Shown one piece after another: positions 41,361-50,454 of a stretch of DNA of 64,000 nucleotides. Source of the DNA: Streptomyces fragilis (GTDB taxonomy: Bacteria > Actinomycetota > Actinomycetes > Streptomycetales > Streptomycetaceae); NCBI RefSeq assembly GCF_003112515.1, contig NZ_BEVZ01000002.1, positions 248,001 through 312,000 of the forward strand, given 5' to 3'. How positions within the stretch are numbered: the stretch's first letter is position 1; each line of letters begins with the position of its first letter. The position numbers and the translations under genes were made by a program. Below the pieces are notes generated by a model. It was not told where the DNA came from and did no database searches. It saw only the letters and a program-made list of their open reading frames with translations.

Positions 41361-43009
41361 GCTGCCGGGCCTTCCTCAGAAGCTGAGCGGTACGGGGCCC
41401 CGACGGCCACCACCGCGATGTCGTCGTGGTCACCGCCGCCGAGCCAGTCGGCGGCCAGCATGTGCACATGATCCACCAGGGCGTCGACCGGCATGCCGGC
41501 GCACCGCCGGAGCGCCGCCGACAGCCGCCCCTGGCCGAACATGTCGTCGCCCAGCGGGCCGCCGCGCGCCTCGGTGATGCCGTCGGTGAACAGCACGCAC
41601 GTCTCGCCGGGCCGCAGCACGACCTCGGCGGTGGTGGAGCTGATGCTGCGGAACGCGCCGACCAGGGTGCCCCGGGTGGGGACCTCCTCCACCTCGCCCG
41701 AGCGGCGGACCACCACCGGTGGCATGTGCCCGGCACTGGTGACCCGCAGCCGCACCAGCGGACCGTCCCGCACCACCGAGGCGAGCGCCAGGGTGACGAA
41801 GCGCGGGTTGTCGGGCGCCAGCAGCGCGTCGTTGAGCAGGCCCAGCAGCCGCTGGTGGTCGCCGGAGAGCGGCAGCAGCGCCTGCAGGGTGTTGCGTATC
41901 TTGCCGGTCAGCACGGCGGCCTCCAGGCCCTTGCCGCACACGTCGCCCAGCACCACCAGCGTCTCGTCCTGCGGTCCGGGGCCGGGATGGACGTCGTAGA
42001 AGTCGCCGCCCACCCGCTCGCTGGCCCCCGAGGGCCGGTAGACGCCCGCGTACTCCACGCCGTGCACGGTGGACAGGTCGGGCGGCAGCAGATTGCGCAT
42101 CAGGGTCGCGGTGATCGCCGCCTGCTCCGCGTGCAGCCGGGCCGCGGAGAGCGCGGCGCCGGCCCGGGTGGCGAACAGCCGCGCGAAGTCGGGCCCGGGA
42201 CGGGCGTCGTCCGCGCCGTCGGAGGCTCCCGTGTCGAGCAGCAGCAGCGCCCCGGCGGGCACGCCCTGGCCGGGCAGCGGCGTCAGCGAGGCACGGGTCA
42301 CCGGCCCGGCCAGCGCCTCGGGCACCGCCCAGGAGGGCAGCACCGACGGGTCCAGCGCGATCGTGGCGGGGGAGGGCAGGCGGCCCCGCAGCGCCTCGTC
42401 CAGGTCCGGCACGGCCTCGGGGTCCGCGCGCAGCACCTGGTGCGTGGTCACGCCGTCCGGACCGCACACGGCGACCGGCAGGCCGCGACCGAGCACCGGG
42501 GAGACCACCACCGCCGCGTCGGCCAGGTGCTCGGCCGCGAGCCGCGCGGTCAGCTCCATGCAGCGCTCGGGGTTCAGCGTCGCGAGCAGCGCCCCGGAGA
42601 CCTCGTTGAGCACGGTGCCGACCCGGCGCTCCTCCGCCAGTCGGCGCTCGGCGCGGTGGCGGGCGGTCTCGTCGGTGAGCCACCAGGAGACGCCGCCGTC
42701 GTCGGTGAAGACCGCCAGGGCGGTGAACCAGCGGTCGCCCACCGGACCGCAGGCGGGAGGCTTGGGGTCGTCCGACGCGGCCGAGGTCCGGCAGGCGCGC
42801 TCGTGCGCCTTGACCAGCCAGGAGGGGGCCGCCTCACGCATCGGCACACCGGCCGCCGCCCGCGGGAGGAGCGCCGCAGCGGCCGCGTTGAGCGTGGCGA
42901 GCACCCCCATCGGGTCCGCGGTCAGGACGGGGAAGGGGGCGGTACGGGAAGCACCCCCGTCGAACACGGCGGCCCGGGGGGTTTCGTGGAGGGAACGCGA
43001 AGAGTCCAC
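41357..43009 (-). CDS. PAS/GAF-PP2C (SpoIIE-type) phosphatase coupled to a B12 sensor
   Basis: A 550-residue phosphatase. An N-terminal PAS-like region at about residues 25-120 (LTADPMGVLATLNAAAAALL, WFTALAVFTDDGGVSWWLTD) is followed by a GAF-like domain at about 130-300. The PP2C domain then has SERVGGDFYDVHPGPG, VVLGDVCGKGLEAAVL, CVLFTDGITEARGGPL and GDHDDIAVVAVGAPY. GTG 43009 is the start. It is the first gene of a two-gene unit with the B12-binding protein, overlapping by four bases. Its target STAS protein is not encoded nearby. Confidence 0.88.
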   Translation of the reverse strand: MDSSRSLHETPRAAVFDGGASRTAPFPVLTADPMGVLATLNAAAAALLPRAAAGVPMREAAPSWLVKAHERACRTSAASDDPKPPACGPVGDRWFTALAVFTDDGGVSWWLTDETARHRAERRLAEERRVGTVLNEVSGALLATLNPERCMELTARLAAEHLADAAVVVSPVLGRGLPVAVCGPDGVTTHQVLRADPEAVPDLDEALRGRLPSPATIALDPSVLPSWAVPEALAGPVTRASLTPLPGQGVPAGALLLLDTGASDGADDARPGPDFARLFATRAGAALSAARLHAEQAAITATLMRNLLPPDLSTVHGVEYAGVYRPSGASERVGGDFYDVHPGPGPQDETLVVLGDVCGKGLEAAVLTGKIRNTLQALLPLSGDHQRLLGLLNDALLAPDNPRFVTLALASVVRDGPLVRLRVTSAGHMPPVVVRRSGEVEEVPTRGTLVGAFRSISSTTAEVVLRPGETCVLFTDGITEARGGPLGDDMFGQGRLSAALRRCAGMPVDALVDHVHMLAADWLGGGDHDDIAVVAVGAPYRSASEEGPAA

Positions 43010-43127
43010 GGATCAGGGGCGCAACAGGTGGATCTGCGCGCCGACCGCCCTTCTGAACGACATTGGTCCTTCCACCATCCCCCGGGGCGGCGGACCGGGG
43101 CAAGTGTGGGCGGAGATGTGTGCGTTG

Positions 43128-43442
43128 TCACGGCCGTGGCCTGGTGCGCTGCCAGCGGGGACGCGCGTCGGGACCGCGCCGTCCGGCGACCGAGGCGCAC
43201 CGGGGGCACACCCGGCGGACGCGGTCCGCGTCGCCACCGGACTCCGGGAAGGCGTCCTGCCACAGGACGCCGGAGAAGCGGGTCAGCTCCGAACGGCTGA
43301 TGGACAGCCCGCAGACGGTCTGGTTGGTCCCCGGCTCCCACGCGTGCACCTCGCCCGCGGGAAGCCGGCGCCCGTCCTCCTCGTCGGTCCACCGGCCGGA
43401 CGCCGCGACCGCGTACCGCTTCGGCTTCGGCACCGGTGTCAC
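43128..43442 (-). CDS. conserved hypothetical protein with Cys pairs, coupled to CYP152-like P450
   Basis: A 104-residue protein whose GTG start (43442) overlaps the P450 stop as GTGA. It shows GEVHAWEPGTNQTVCGLSIS, a following RFSGVLW and a CPRC pair, and resembles small proteins widespread in Streptomyces. The TVCG and CPRC cysteines could bind zinc. The function is unknown. Coupling suggests co-expression with the P450. Confidence 0.65.
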   Translation of the reverse strand: MTPVPKPKRYAVAASGRWTDEEDGRRLPAGEVHAWEPGTNQTVCGLSISRSELTRFSGVLWQDAFPESGGDADRVRRVCPRCASVAGRRGPDARPRWQRTRPRP

Positions 43443-44677
43443 CTCCCCGTCACGGTGATCCGCAGGCCGCTGCGCGGCCGGGCCGGCACCCGGTGCAGGG
43501 AGATCCGCATGTCCTGGTCGGGCACCTCGTGGTCCAGCCGGGCCAGCCGCAGCGTCAGCGCCTCCAGCAGCGCGATGGTGACCGCCTCACCGGGGCACCG
43601 GTGGCCCGTGGCCGGGTCGCCGCCGCCCTGCGGCACCAGTTCGTCGCGCTCCACCGGCCGCTGCAGGAAGCGCTCGGGCCGGAAGACGAACGGGTCGCCC
43701 CACAGCTCCTCGTCGTGGTTCTGGCCGAACAGGTCGATGAGCACCATGGCGCCCTCGGGGACCGGCTCGCCCTGGAAGGAGACGTCCGCCGGGGCGCGTC
43801 CGCCGACGAACGGGGCGAACGGGTAGAAGCGCCGCAGCTCGTGGACGAAGGCGGCCAGGTAGGCGGCGTCGTCCGCCCACAGCCGGTCCCGGACGTCGGG
43901 CCGGTGGTGCAGCAGGTGGCCGGCGAAGGAGAGGAACCAGGTCACCGCGACCGTCGGACGCAGCACGTTGAGCAGCTCGACGCCGGCCACCCGCGGCTCC
44001 AGCAGCAGGCCGTCGGCGTCGCGGTGGCGGGCGATCACGTCGAGCGCGGAACCCTCCGGCGGGGACAGCGCGTCGTCGCGGACCTCCTCGACGACGCCGG
44101 CCGCCCAGAACTCGCGCCGGGCGCGGGCCCGCCGGGCCCGCCAGTGCCGCGGACCGGCGGTGGCGAAGCCGTCGACCATGGCCACCAGGTCCCGGGCGAG
44201 CGGACGGGCGTCCGCCTCCTCGAGCGGCACCCCCGCCCAGCGGCACACGCCCTTGGTGAGCACCACGGCCGCCTCGTCGAACAGCACGACCTCCTCGCGG
44301 CCCGCCCAGCCCGGCACCGCCTCCTCCCAGGCGTCGGCGACCCGCTCGGTGAGGTCGGCGACCTGCGCCGGGTCGGCCAGCAGGGACAGGAACATCGCCT
44401 TGCGCACCCGGTGGGCCTCCCCGTCCAGGGTGTGCACGGCGCCCTTGCCGAACAGCGTGCTCAGCACCGGCTCCGGAATCGCGGGGCCGCGCACCACGTG
44501 GCGCTCGTCGTAGACGAACCGGACGGCCTCCGGGCCGCGCAGCGCCACGGCGGGGCGGCCGGCCAGCCGGGTGCGCAACGGGACGCCGTGCCGGCGGACC
44601 AGGCCGGGCAGCCAGTCGTAGCCCTTCAGCAGCAGTGCGGCGGTGCGGTCGGCGAGCGGAGACGTATCGCGGGACAT
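43439..44677 (-). CDS. cytochrome P450, CYP152-like fatty acid peroxygenase
   Basis: A 412-residue P450. The heme-binding loop GGGDPATGHRCPGE (Cys near 361) has the inserted, glycine-rich form of the CYP152 peroxygenases. The I-helix reads LNVLRPTVAVTWFLSF: Arg-Pro near 241-242 replaces the usual acid-alcohol pair, as in P450 BS-beta and OleT, where Arg holds the fatty acid carboxylate. Such enzymes use H2O2 directly and hydroxylate or decarboxylate fatty acids. ATG 44677 is chosen, and ribosome binding is weak. No ferredoxin or reductase lies nearby, which fits peroxide use. Confidence 0.85.
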   Translation of the reverse strand: MSRDTSPLADRTAALLLKGYDWLPGLVRRHGVPLRTRLAGRPAVALRGPEAVRFVYDERHVVRGPAIPEPVLSTLFGKGAVHTLDGEAHRVRKAMFLSLLADPAQVADLTERVADAWEEAVPGWAGREEVVLFDEAAVVLTKGVCRWAGVPLEEADARPLARDLVAMVDGFATAGPRHWRARRARARREFWAAGVVEEVRDDALSPPEGSALDVIARHRDADGLLLEPRVAGVELLNVLRPTVAVTWFLSFAGHLLHHRPDVRDRLWADDAAYLAAFVHELRRFYPFAPFVGGRAPADVSFQGEPVPEGAMVLIDLFGQNHDEELWGDPFVFRPERFLQRPVERDELVPQGGGDPATGHRCPGEAVTIALLEALTLRLARLDHEVPDQDMRISLHRVPARPRSGLRITVTGR

Positions 44678-44854
44678 GGCGGGCGAGTGCCCTCCCACGG
44701 GGCCGGAAAACTCCCGGCCCGCCCGATCGGGTGTCCGGCGGCGTGAGGCGTCGGCCGTGCGGGTGAGAGTCGGCGTACCCGCGTCCGGGGTGGGCACCGG
44801 CCGTGCACAGGGCGGAAGCCGAAGGCCGGCGCCGCCGTGAGGAGGTGGTACGCG

Positions 44855-45358
44855 ATGACCACGAACGACGCGCGTCAGGGCGGTGCCCGCGCACCGGTGC
44901 AGCGGGCCGCCCAGGCGGTGGGCCTGGTGTTCGTGCTGGTGGGACTCCTCGGGTTCATCCCCGGGATCACCACCCACTACGGCGACATGGAGTTCGCCTC
45001 GCACGAGTCGGGGGCGAAGCTGCTGGGCGTCTTCCAGGTCTCCATCCTGCACAACCTGCTCCACCTGCTCCTCGGCGTCCTCGGCCTGGCCCTGGCCAGG
45101 ACCGTGCCGGCGGCCCGCGCGTACCTGCTCGGCGGCGGTCTGGTCTACCTGGCGCTGTGGATCTACGGCTTGGTGGTCGACCGGCACAGCGACGCCAACT
45201 TCGTGCCGCTGAACACCGCCGACAACTGGCTCCACCTGGGCCTGGGCCTGGGCATGATCGCCCTGGCCCTGGCCCTCACCCGCGGCGACGGCCGCGCGAC
45301 GGGGACGCACCGGGCGGGCGGGACCGGGGGCGACGGCGGGGTGCGGCCGGCGCGCTGA
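44855..45358 (+). CDS. DUF4383 family membrane protein
   Basis: A 167-residue protein with four membrane helices. It fits DUF4383 through VGLVFVLVGLLGFIPGITTH, LGVFQVSILHNLLHLLLGVL, LLGGGLVYLALWIYGLVVDR and DNWLHLGLGLGMIALAL. ATG 44855 is used with GAGGAGG upstream; GTG 44837 is in frame but includes the ribosome binding site. Its function is unknown, and similar proteins often belong to stress-induced sets. Confidence 0.85.
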   Translation: MTTNDARQGGARAPVQRAAQAVGLVFVLVGLLGFIPGITTHYGDMEFASHESGAKLLGVFQVSILHNLLHLLLGVLGLALARTVPAARAYLLGGGLVYLALWIYGLVVDRHSDANFVPLNTADNWLHLGLGLGMIALALALTRGDGRATGTHRAGGTGGDGGVRPAR

Positions 45359-45429
45359 GGGTTCGAGCGGCGCGAAGGGGTGACTCGCGAGGGGACAGCC
45401 CGGCACCCCGCACGGAGGAGGACCCCGTC

Positions 45430-45579
45430 ATGCCCGACCCGAAGGACCACGAGGCCGACGGCGACGCCGACAGGACGCCGCTCGAGGAGGTCACGGGGGA
45501 GCGGGACGTCACCCCCGAGGAGGAGCACCGGGACGACGCCCCCGACACCTCCGCCCCCGACGACCCCTCGTCCGACTGA
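45430..45579 (+). CDS. small acidic protein
   Basis: A 49-residue, very acidic, intrinsically disordered peptide (DHEADGDADRTPLEEVTGER, ending DDPSSD). ATG 45430 follows CGGAGGAGGA at 7 nt, an excellent ribosome binding site, which is the main reason to believe it is translated. It lies 71 bp after the DUF4383 gene and before a hairpin terminator. No function is recognised. Confidence 0.6.
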   Translation: MPDPKDHEADGDADRTPLEEVTGERDVTPEEEHRDDAPDTSAPDDPSSD

Positions 45580-45629
45580 CCCGGCCGGCCCGACTGACCC
45601 GGCCGGCCCGACCGGTCCGGCACGATCCG

Positions 45630-45660
45630 AGCCCCCGAGCCGCCCCACCGGCCGGGGGCT
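45630..45660. terminator. hairpin after the small acidic gene
   Basis: AGCCCCC (45630-45636) and GGGGGCT (45654-45660) form a 7-bp stem with a 17-nt loop, followed by TCCCC. It lies between convergent units (acidic protein and DEAD-box helicase). Just before it an 18-bp CGACTGACCCGGCCGGCC unit is repeated in tandem. Confidence 0.5.
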
Positions 45661-45749
45661 TCCCCATGCCCCACGTCCCCGGGGCACGAACGGGACCGCC
45701 CGCCGGCGCACTCGGGCGCGGGCGGGCGGTGAGAGGGGCGCGGCAGGGA

Positions 45750-47273
45750 TCAGCGGCCGGTGCTGCCGCCGGTGGTGCGGCGGCGGGCCTGCGAGGGGCG
45801 GCTGCGGCGACCGCGGCGGGAGGCCACCGACCGCGAGGCCGGGGCAGCGGCGGGCGGCGCCTGGATGACGACCGGGACACCGGACGGCGCCTGGGCGCCG
45901 GTGATCCGGGTCAGCTCCGCCTCGCCCGAGCGGACCCTGGCGATCTGCGGGGTGATGCCGGCGTCGGCCATCAGCCGGTCCATGTCCCGGCGCTGGTTCG
46001 GCAGCACCAGCGTCACGACGGTGCCCGACTCGCCCGCCCGCGCGGTGCGGCCGCCACGGTGCAGGTAGTCCTTGTGGTCGGCCGGCGGGTCCACGTTCAC
46101 GACCAGGTCCAGGTTGTCGACGTGGATGCCGCGCGCCGCAACGTTCGTGGCGACCAGCACGTTCACCAGGCCGTCCTTGAACTGGGCCAGCGTCCGCGTC
46201 CGCTGCGGCTGCGACTTGCCGCCGTGCAGCGCCGAGGCCCGCACGCCCACCGACAGCAGGTGCTTGGTGAGCCGGTCCACCGCGTGCTTGGTGTCCAGGA
46301 ACATGATCACGCGACCGTCGCGGGCGGCGATCTCCGTGGTCGTGGCGTGCTTGTCGGCGTCGAAGACGTGCAGCACGTGGTGCTCCATCGTGGTGACCGC
46401 GCCCGCCGACGGGTCCACCGAGTGGACCACCGGGTCGTGCAGGTAGCGGCGCACCAGCAGGTCCACGTTGCGGTCCAGGGTGGCGGAGAACAGCATCCGC
46501 TGCCCGTCCGGGCGCACCAGGTCCAGCAGCGCGGTGACCTGCGGCATGAAGCCCATGTCGGTCATCTGGTCGGCCTCGTCGAGGACCGTGATCGAGACCC
46601 GGTCCAGCCGGACGTCGCCGCGGTCGATGAGGTCCTTCAGACGGCCCGGGGTGGCCACCACGACCTCCGCGCCGCCGCGCAGCGCGCTCGCCTGGCGGCC
46701 GATCGACATGCCGCCGACCACCGTGGTGAGCCGCATCCGCAGGGCGTGCGCGTACGGGGTGAGCGCGTCGGTGACCTGCTGGGCCAGCTCACGGGTGGGC
46801 ACCAGGACCAGGCCCAGCGGCTGACGGGACTCGGCGCGCTGCCCCGCGAGGCGGGCCAGCAGGGCCAGGCCGAAGGCCAGCGTCTTGCCGGAGCCGGTGC
46901 GGCCGCGGCCCAGGACGTCACGCCCGGCCAGCGAGTTCGGCAGCGTGGCCGCCTGGATCGGGAACGGAGCCGTGACGCCCTGCGCCGTCAGCGCGGACAG
47001 CAGCGCCGCCGGCAGGTCCAGCTCGGCGAACGCCTCCACGGCCGGCAGCGCCGGGGTGATGGTGGCGGGCGGCGCGAACTCGGCGGAACGGGCCGGCGAG
47101 GAGGGACGACGGGTGCCGCCCTTGCGGGACGGGGCGCCCTGACGGCCGCCGCCGGAGCCGGAGCCCTGCGAACGGAAACGGCCGGCGCCGCGGGCGGAGC
47201 CGCCCGAGCCGCCGAAACCGGCCGCGGTGCGGCGGTCGGGACGCGAGCCGTTGGAACGTGTGGTGCGGTTCAT
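45750..47273 (-). CDS. DEAD-box ATP-dependent RNA helicase
   Basis: A 507-residue helicase. All core motifs are present: Q motif (APFPIQAATLP), I (GRGRTGSGKT), Ia (PTRELAQQ), II (VLDEADQMTDMGF), III (FSATL), and IV-VI including VATNVAARGIHVDNLDLVVN and HRGGRTARAG. N-terminal Gly/Arg/Ser-rich and C-terminal Ala/Arg-rich tails probably bind RNA. ATG 47273 has GAGGAAGG at 6 nt. It lies downstream of csp on the same strand, so it probably remodels RNA structure in the cold. Confidence 0.92.
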   Translation of the reverse strand: MNRTTRSNGSRPDRRTAAGFGGSGGSARGAGRFRSQGSGSGGGRQGAPSRKGGTRRPSSPARSAEFAPPATITPALPAVEAFAELDLPAALLSALTAQGVTAPFPIQAATLPNSLAGRDVLGRGRTGSGKTLAFGLALLARLAGQRAESRQPLGLVLVPTRELAQQVTDALTPYAHALRMRLTTVVGGMSIGRQASALRGGAEVVVATPGRLKDLIDRGDVRLDRVSITVLDEADQMTDMGFMPQVTALLDLVRPDGQRMLFSATLDRNVDLLVRRYLHDPVVHSVDPSAGAVTTMEHHVLHVFDADKHATTTEIAARDGRVIMFLDTKHAVDRLTKHLLSVGVRASALHGGKSQPQRTRTLAQFKDGLVNVLVATNVAARGIHVDNLDLVVNVDPPADHKDYLHRGGRTARAGESGTVVTLVLPNQRRDMDRLMADAGITPQIARVRSGEAELTRITGAQAPSGVPVVIQAPPAAAPASRSVASRRGRRSRPSQARRRTTGGSTGR

Positions 47274-47575
47274 GCGGAACCTTCCTCGATGCGGCACACG
47301 TATCGAGGAATTCCCCCGGGCGGATGAACGCCATGCGGGTATTCGCAATACTGAGCCGGTGAACGGGCGAAACAGGGCCGGCCGGAAAAAGGGCGGGCGA
47401 CTGCGCCGAAAGAATGAGCCGGACGGGTGGACGGGAGGCGCACCTCCGTCATGGGTTCGTCCGTGCGGTGCGGGCGGCGGCGTGAGGCCGGGCCGCCCGG
47501 TGGTGCCGGAAAGCACGGGACTGGGGCCCGCACCCCAAAGTGTGCGGGCCCCAGTCCGTCGTACGCGCGTCGGCG
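47274..47575. promoter_or_regulatory. 302-bp gap between csp and the helicase gene
   Basis: It holds the csp terminator (47519-47556) and, presumably, the helicase promoter and leader. An inverted repeat GTATT-CGC-AATAC occurs at 47338-47350, about 65 bp before the helicase start. No ORF with convincing codon usage was seen. Confidence 0.4.
47519..47556 (-). terminator. terminator of the cold-shock gene
   Basis: GACTGGGGCCCGCAC and GTGCGGGCCCCAGTC form a perfect 15-bp stem with an 8-nt loop, starting 20 bp after the csp stop. In the direction of csp transcription it is followed by CGTGCTTTCC, with no full U-tract. Stem strength and position make a terminator likely. Confidence 0.75.
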
Positions 47576-47779
47576 TCAGGCAGGAACGATGTTCTCGGCC
47601 TGCGGGCCCTTCTGGCCCTGCGTGACGTCGAAGTTCACCTTCTGGCCCTCCTGAAGCTCACGGAAGCCGGAGGTGGCGATGTTCGAGTAGTGGGCGAAGA
47701 CGTCGGGGCCGCCGCCGTCCTGCTCGATGAAGCCAAAACCCTTTTCCGAGTTGAACCACTTCACGGTGCCAGATGCCAT
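47576..47779 (-). CDS. cold-shock domain protein (CspA family)
   Basis: A 67-residue single cold-shock domain, the standard length. The RNP motifs are KGFGFIEQ and DVFAHYSNI, and the ends [10 protein letters not shown] and [10 protein letters not shown] are typical of actinobacterial Csp proteins. It binds single-stranded RNA or DNA and melts hairpins. ATG 47779 has AAGGAGAT upstream. A leader of roughly 175 nt with a strong U-tract hairpin precedes it, pointing to regulation after transcription initiation. Confidence 0.95.
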   Translation of the reverse strand: MASGTVKWFNSEKGFGFIEQDGGGPDVFAHYSNIATSGFRELQEGQKVNFDVTQGQKGPQAENIVPA

Positions 47780-48100
47780 ATTGAATCTCCTTCTGGGGCA
47801 GTGCCCGGATCCACACCGTGTGGAACCGGAGTCGCTGCGATGATTTCCCGTCCGGAGATCTCCGGCAAGCGGTGAGACCGCCGAAAACAAAAAGAGTGCT
47901 CGTCGACGAAAGGGTCGGAAGAGCACTCGAAGCCTCTGGGAACCAAAACTGCAACTTCTGTGACCGTAGCACAGGTGCAGGGCCGGTGGGTCGGTGGCGG
48001 TGCCGGGAGTGACCGGGGTCTCTCCCGTGTCGCCCGCCCCCGTGGTGTGATGACCGGCGGGAAACGGCGGGTGGGACGCCCGCGGGGGAGGAGCGGCGCG
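47780..48100. promoter_or_regulatory. 321-bp divergent region between csp and the ABC exporter genes
   Basis: It contains the csp leader with its attenuator-like hairpin and a candidate -10 (TACGGT on the minus strand, 47968-47963), so csp transcription may begin near 47956. The AT-rich part is confined to the csp leader. The plus-strand side ends in the GGGGGAGGAG ribosome binding site of the ABC gene. A GTG/ATG-initiated upstream extension of the ABC frame also crosses it, but it lacks ABC sequence. Confidence 0.5.
47884..47928 (-). terminator. intrinsic terminator-like hairpin in the csp leader (attenuator)
   Basis: On the minus strand GAGTGCTC (47928-47921) pairs with GAGCACTC (47901-47894), with further pairing possible inside the 19-nt loop. 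The stem is followed at once by TTTTTGTTTT, a U-tract rare in this GC-rich genome. It lies 105 nt upstream of the csp start, with no minus-strand gene before it that it could terminate. Premature termination relieved in the cold, or by Csp itself, is the natural reading. Confidence 0.6.
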
Positions 48101-48778
48101 GTGGGACCGGCGGATCTGCTGACGGCCACGGGAGTGTGCCGGAGTTACGGGGAACGGGTCGCGCTGCGCGCCGTCCGGCTGGTCGTCCGGCGCGGAGAAC
48201 GCGTCGCCCTGATGGGGCCGAACGGGTCGGGCAAGTCCACCCTGCTGCGGATCGCCGCCGGACGCGACCGGCCCGACGCCGGGACGGTCACCTTCGACGG
48301 CGCGCCGATGAGCGAGAACGACCCGCGGGTGCGGGCCCGGGTGGCAGTCGTCGCCGACACGCCGAGCTGGTACCCGGACCTCACCGTGCGCCAGCACCTG
48401 GAGCTGGTGGCCGTCGCCCACGGCGTGGAACGGGAGGGGATCGACACGGCTCTGCGCGCACTGCGCCTTCACGCGCACGGCGGGTCCGTCCCCGGCGCGC
48501 TGTCCTCGGGGCAGCTGCAGTCGCTGCTGCTGGCAGCCGCGCTGCTCCGGCCGCGCGACCTGCTGGTGCTCGACGAGCCGGAACAGCGGCTCGACCCCGG
48601 CGCCCGGCGCCGCCTGGCCGGCATGGTGCGCGCCGAGGGCGCGCGCGGCACGGCCGTCCTCTACGCGACCCACCACCGCGAGCTGGCGGGTGCCGCGGAC
48701 CGCGTGGTGCTGATGGAGGACGGGGCGGTGGTCGCGGACGGTCCCGCGGACGAGGTGCTCGCGACGGTGGAACGGTGA
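48101..48778 (+). CDS. ABC transporter ATP-binding protein
   Basis: A 225-residue ATPase. Walker A is [10 protein letters not shown], the signature motif is degenerate ([17 protein letters not shown]) and Walker B is [13 protein letters not shown], with the switch histidine in [12 protein letters not shown] 48101 is chosen because GGGGGAGGAG lies 7 nt upstream. ATG 48050 is an alternative. The gene is coupled by GTGA overlap to the permease. The cargo is unknown. Confidence 0.85.
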   Translation: MGPADLLTATGVCRSYGERVALRAVRLVVRRGERVALMGPNGSGKSTLLRIAAGRDRPDAGTVTFDGAPMSENDPRVRARVAVVADTPSWYPDLTVRQHLELVAVAHGVEREGIDTALRALRLHAHGGSVPGALSSGQLQSLLLAAALLRPRDLLVLDEPEQRLDPGARRRLAGMVRAEGARGTAVLYATHHRELAGAADRVVLMEDGAVVADGPADEVLATVER

Positions 48779-50454
48779 GCGGCGGGCCGCCCGTGACTCC
48801 GCGTGCCCGGCCCCCGGAGCGGAAGGAGACGCCGCACGAGGACCGGACGGCCGAGGTCCTGGCCTGGCTGAGGGCGCGGCGCGGCGCGGAGCGCGGACGG
48901 CGGTTCGTCTCCCGCGCCTACACCGCGCTGGTGCTGCTCGCCGGGTGGTACGGCCTCTTCCTGGCGGGGCTGCTCGCCGAGGTGCGGCAACGGCCGTTCG
49001 CCGCGCACGCCGCCGTGGTCGAGGCGGCGCTGCCCGCGGGTCTCGTCGCGGTGGCCGCCGCCGCCCTGTGGGCGGCGCTGCGCGACGCGCTCTGGCGGGG
49101 CCCGGTCACGCCGCCCGGACCGGACGTGGACTGGCTGCTGGCCCTGCCGGTGCGGCGGCGGGCGGTGCTGCTGCCGTGGTTCGGGCTGTCCGCCGCTCTC
49201 TGGGCGGCCGCCGCGCTGCTGCTGGGAGTCGCCGGGGCGGCCGTGCTCGCGGCGACCGGTCAGGGCGCCCTGGGGCCGCTGACGGCCGCCTGCGCCGGCG
49301 CCGCCGTCTGCACGGCCCTGTGGGCCGTCGCCGCCGCGGCGGTGGTCCAGCGTTCGCGCCGGGCGGCGGACGCCGTGCACCGCGCCACCCCGTGGGCGGT
49401 GGCGGCCCTGCTGTCGGCGGGCGCCCAGGCGGTCGCCGCGGCGCTGGGGAGCAGGGCGCGGTGGCTGGAGACGGCGGAACTGTGGTCCGGGCCCTGGGGC
49501 TGGGCCGCGCAGCCGGTCGTGGCGGCGGCGGGAGGCAGGGCCCCGCTGTGGCCGGTGGCGGTGTTCCTCCTCCTGTCGGTCACGGCCGGCGCGCTGTGGC
49601 TCGCCGTGCGGTGCCTGGGGGGCATCCCCGCGGAGACGCTGCGGGTCCGGGCCGGGGCCGCGGGTGGTGTGCTGGCCGGAGTGCTCGCGGCGGACCCGCG
49701 GGTGGTGCGCCTGGCTGCGGCCCGCGCGCGGGAGGCCCGGGGCCGGGGGAGGACCGCCCGGTGGGCCGGGCGGCTCGCCGCTCCGCGCTCCCCGCGTCTG
49801 CTGACGGTCTGGCGGGACGCCGTGGCCCTGGCGGCAACGCCGCGGCGGACCGCCTCGGCGGTGGCCCTGCTGGGCGGAGCCGTCGCCTGGGCAGCGGCCG
49901 CCGCGGCGGGCGGCGCCGGACCGCCGGCCGCCGCGGCGGGCGGCGCCGGACCGCCGGTGACGGCGGCCGCGGCCGTACCGGCCTACGCGGCGGCCGCCCG
50001 GCTCCTGGAACCGGCCCGGCTGGACGGGGACGATCCCCGCCGGGCCGCCTGGTCACCGCGGCCGTTCGAGCGGACCGTGGTGGCGCACGCGGTGGTGCCG
50101 ACGGCCGTGCTGACGGTGGCGGGGGCGGTCGTCGCGCTGGTGACGGGCGGACCCTGGACGCCGGCGGTCGTCGCCGCGGCGGTGTCGGTGATGGTGGCGG
50201 CCGGGCTGGTGAGCGCCTACCGCCCGCCCACCCGCGTCGCGCTGCTGTACGGGTCCGCCGCGCTGACCGGAGCCGGGCCGGGACTGGCCCTGCTGTGGAA
50301 CGCGGCGGGACCTCTGGCGGGCGTCGCCGCGGTGACCGTGCTCCTCGGCGGCGCCGGTGATCCGGGCGCCGGGCGGATGACGGCCTGCTGGGCGGTCACG
50401 GCGGTCCTGCTGCTGTGGGCCCGGCGCCGGGCGGCGGCGCTGGTCCGGCCGTGA
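48775..50454 (+). CDS. ABC transporter permease-like membrane protein (DUF6297-like)
   Basis: A 559-residue, very Ala/Gly/Val-rich polytopic protein with roughly ten to twelve hydrophobic segments (for example [20 protein letters not shown] and [20 protein letters not shown]). A conserved-looking loop reads [20 protein letters not shown]. The GTG start at 48775 overlaps the ATPase stop. It is the membrane partner of that ATPase. The family assignment is from general resemblance only. An in-frame 30-bp duplication lies inside the gene. Confidence 0.75.
   Translation: MSGGPPVTPRARPPERKETPHEDRTAEVLAWLRARRGAERGRRFVSRAYTALVLLAGWYGLFLAGLLAEVRQRPFAAHAAVVEAALPAGLVAVAAAALWAALRDALWRGPVTPPGPDVDWLLALPVRRRAVLLPWFGLSAALWAAAALLLGVAGAAVLAATGQGALGPLTAACAGAAVCTALWAVAAAAVVQRSRRAADAVHRATPWAVAALLSAGAQAVAAALGSRARWLETAELWSGPWGWAAQPVVAAAGGRAPLWPVAVFLLLSVTAGALWLAVRCLGGIPAETLRVRAGAAGGVLAGVLAADPRVVRLAAARAREARGRGRTARWAGRLAAPRSPRLLTVWRDAVALAATPRRTASAVALLGGAVAWAAAAAAGGAGPPAAAAGGAGPPVTAAAAVPAYAAAARLLEPARLDGDDPRRAAWSPRPFERTVVAHAVVPTAVLTVAGAVVALVTGGPWTPAVVAAAVSVMVAAGLVSAYRPPTRVALLYGSAALTGAGPGLALLWNAAGPLAGVAAVTVLLGGAGDPGAGRMTACWAVTAVLLLWARRRAAALVRP
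49897..49956 (+). repeat. perfect 30-bp tandem duplication inside the permease gene
   Basis: Two identical 30-bp copies (49897-49926 and 49927-49956) encode a repeated ten-residue [14 protein letters not shown] segment in a loop between membrane helices. The exact identity suggests a recent slippage event that kept the frame. Confidence 0.85.
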
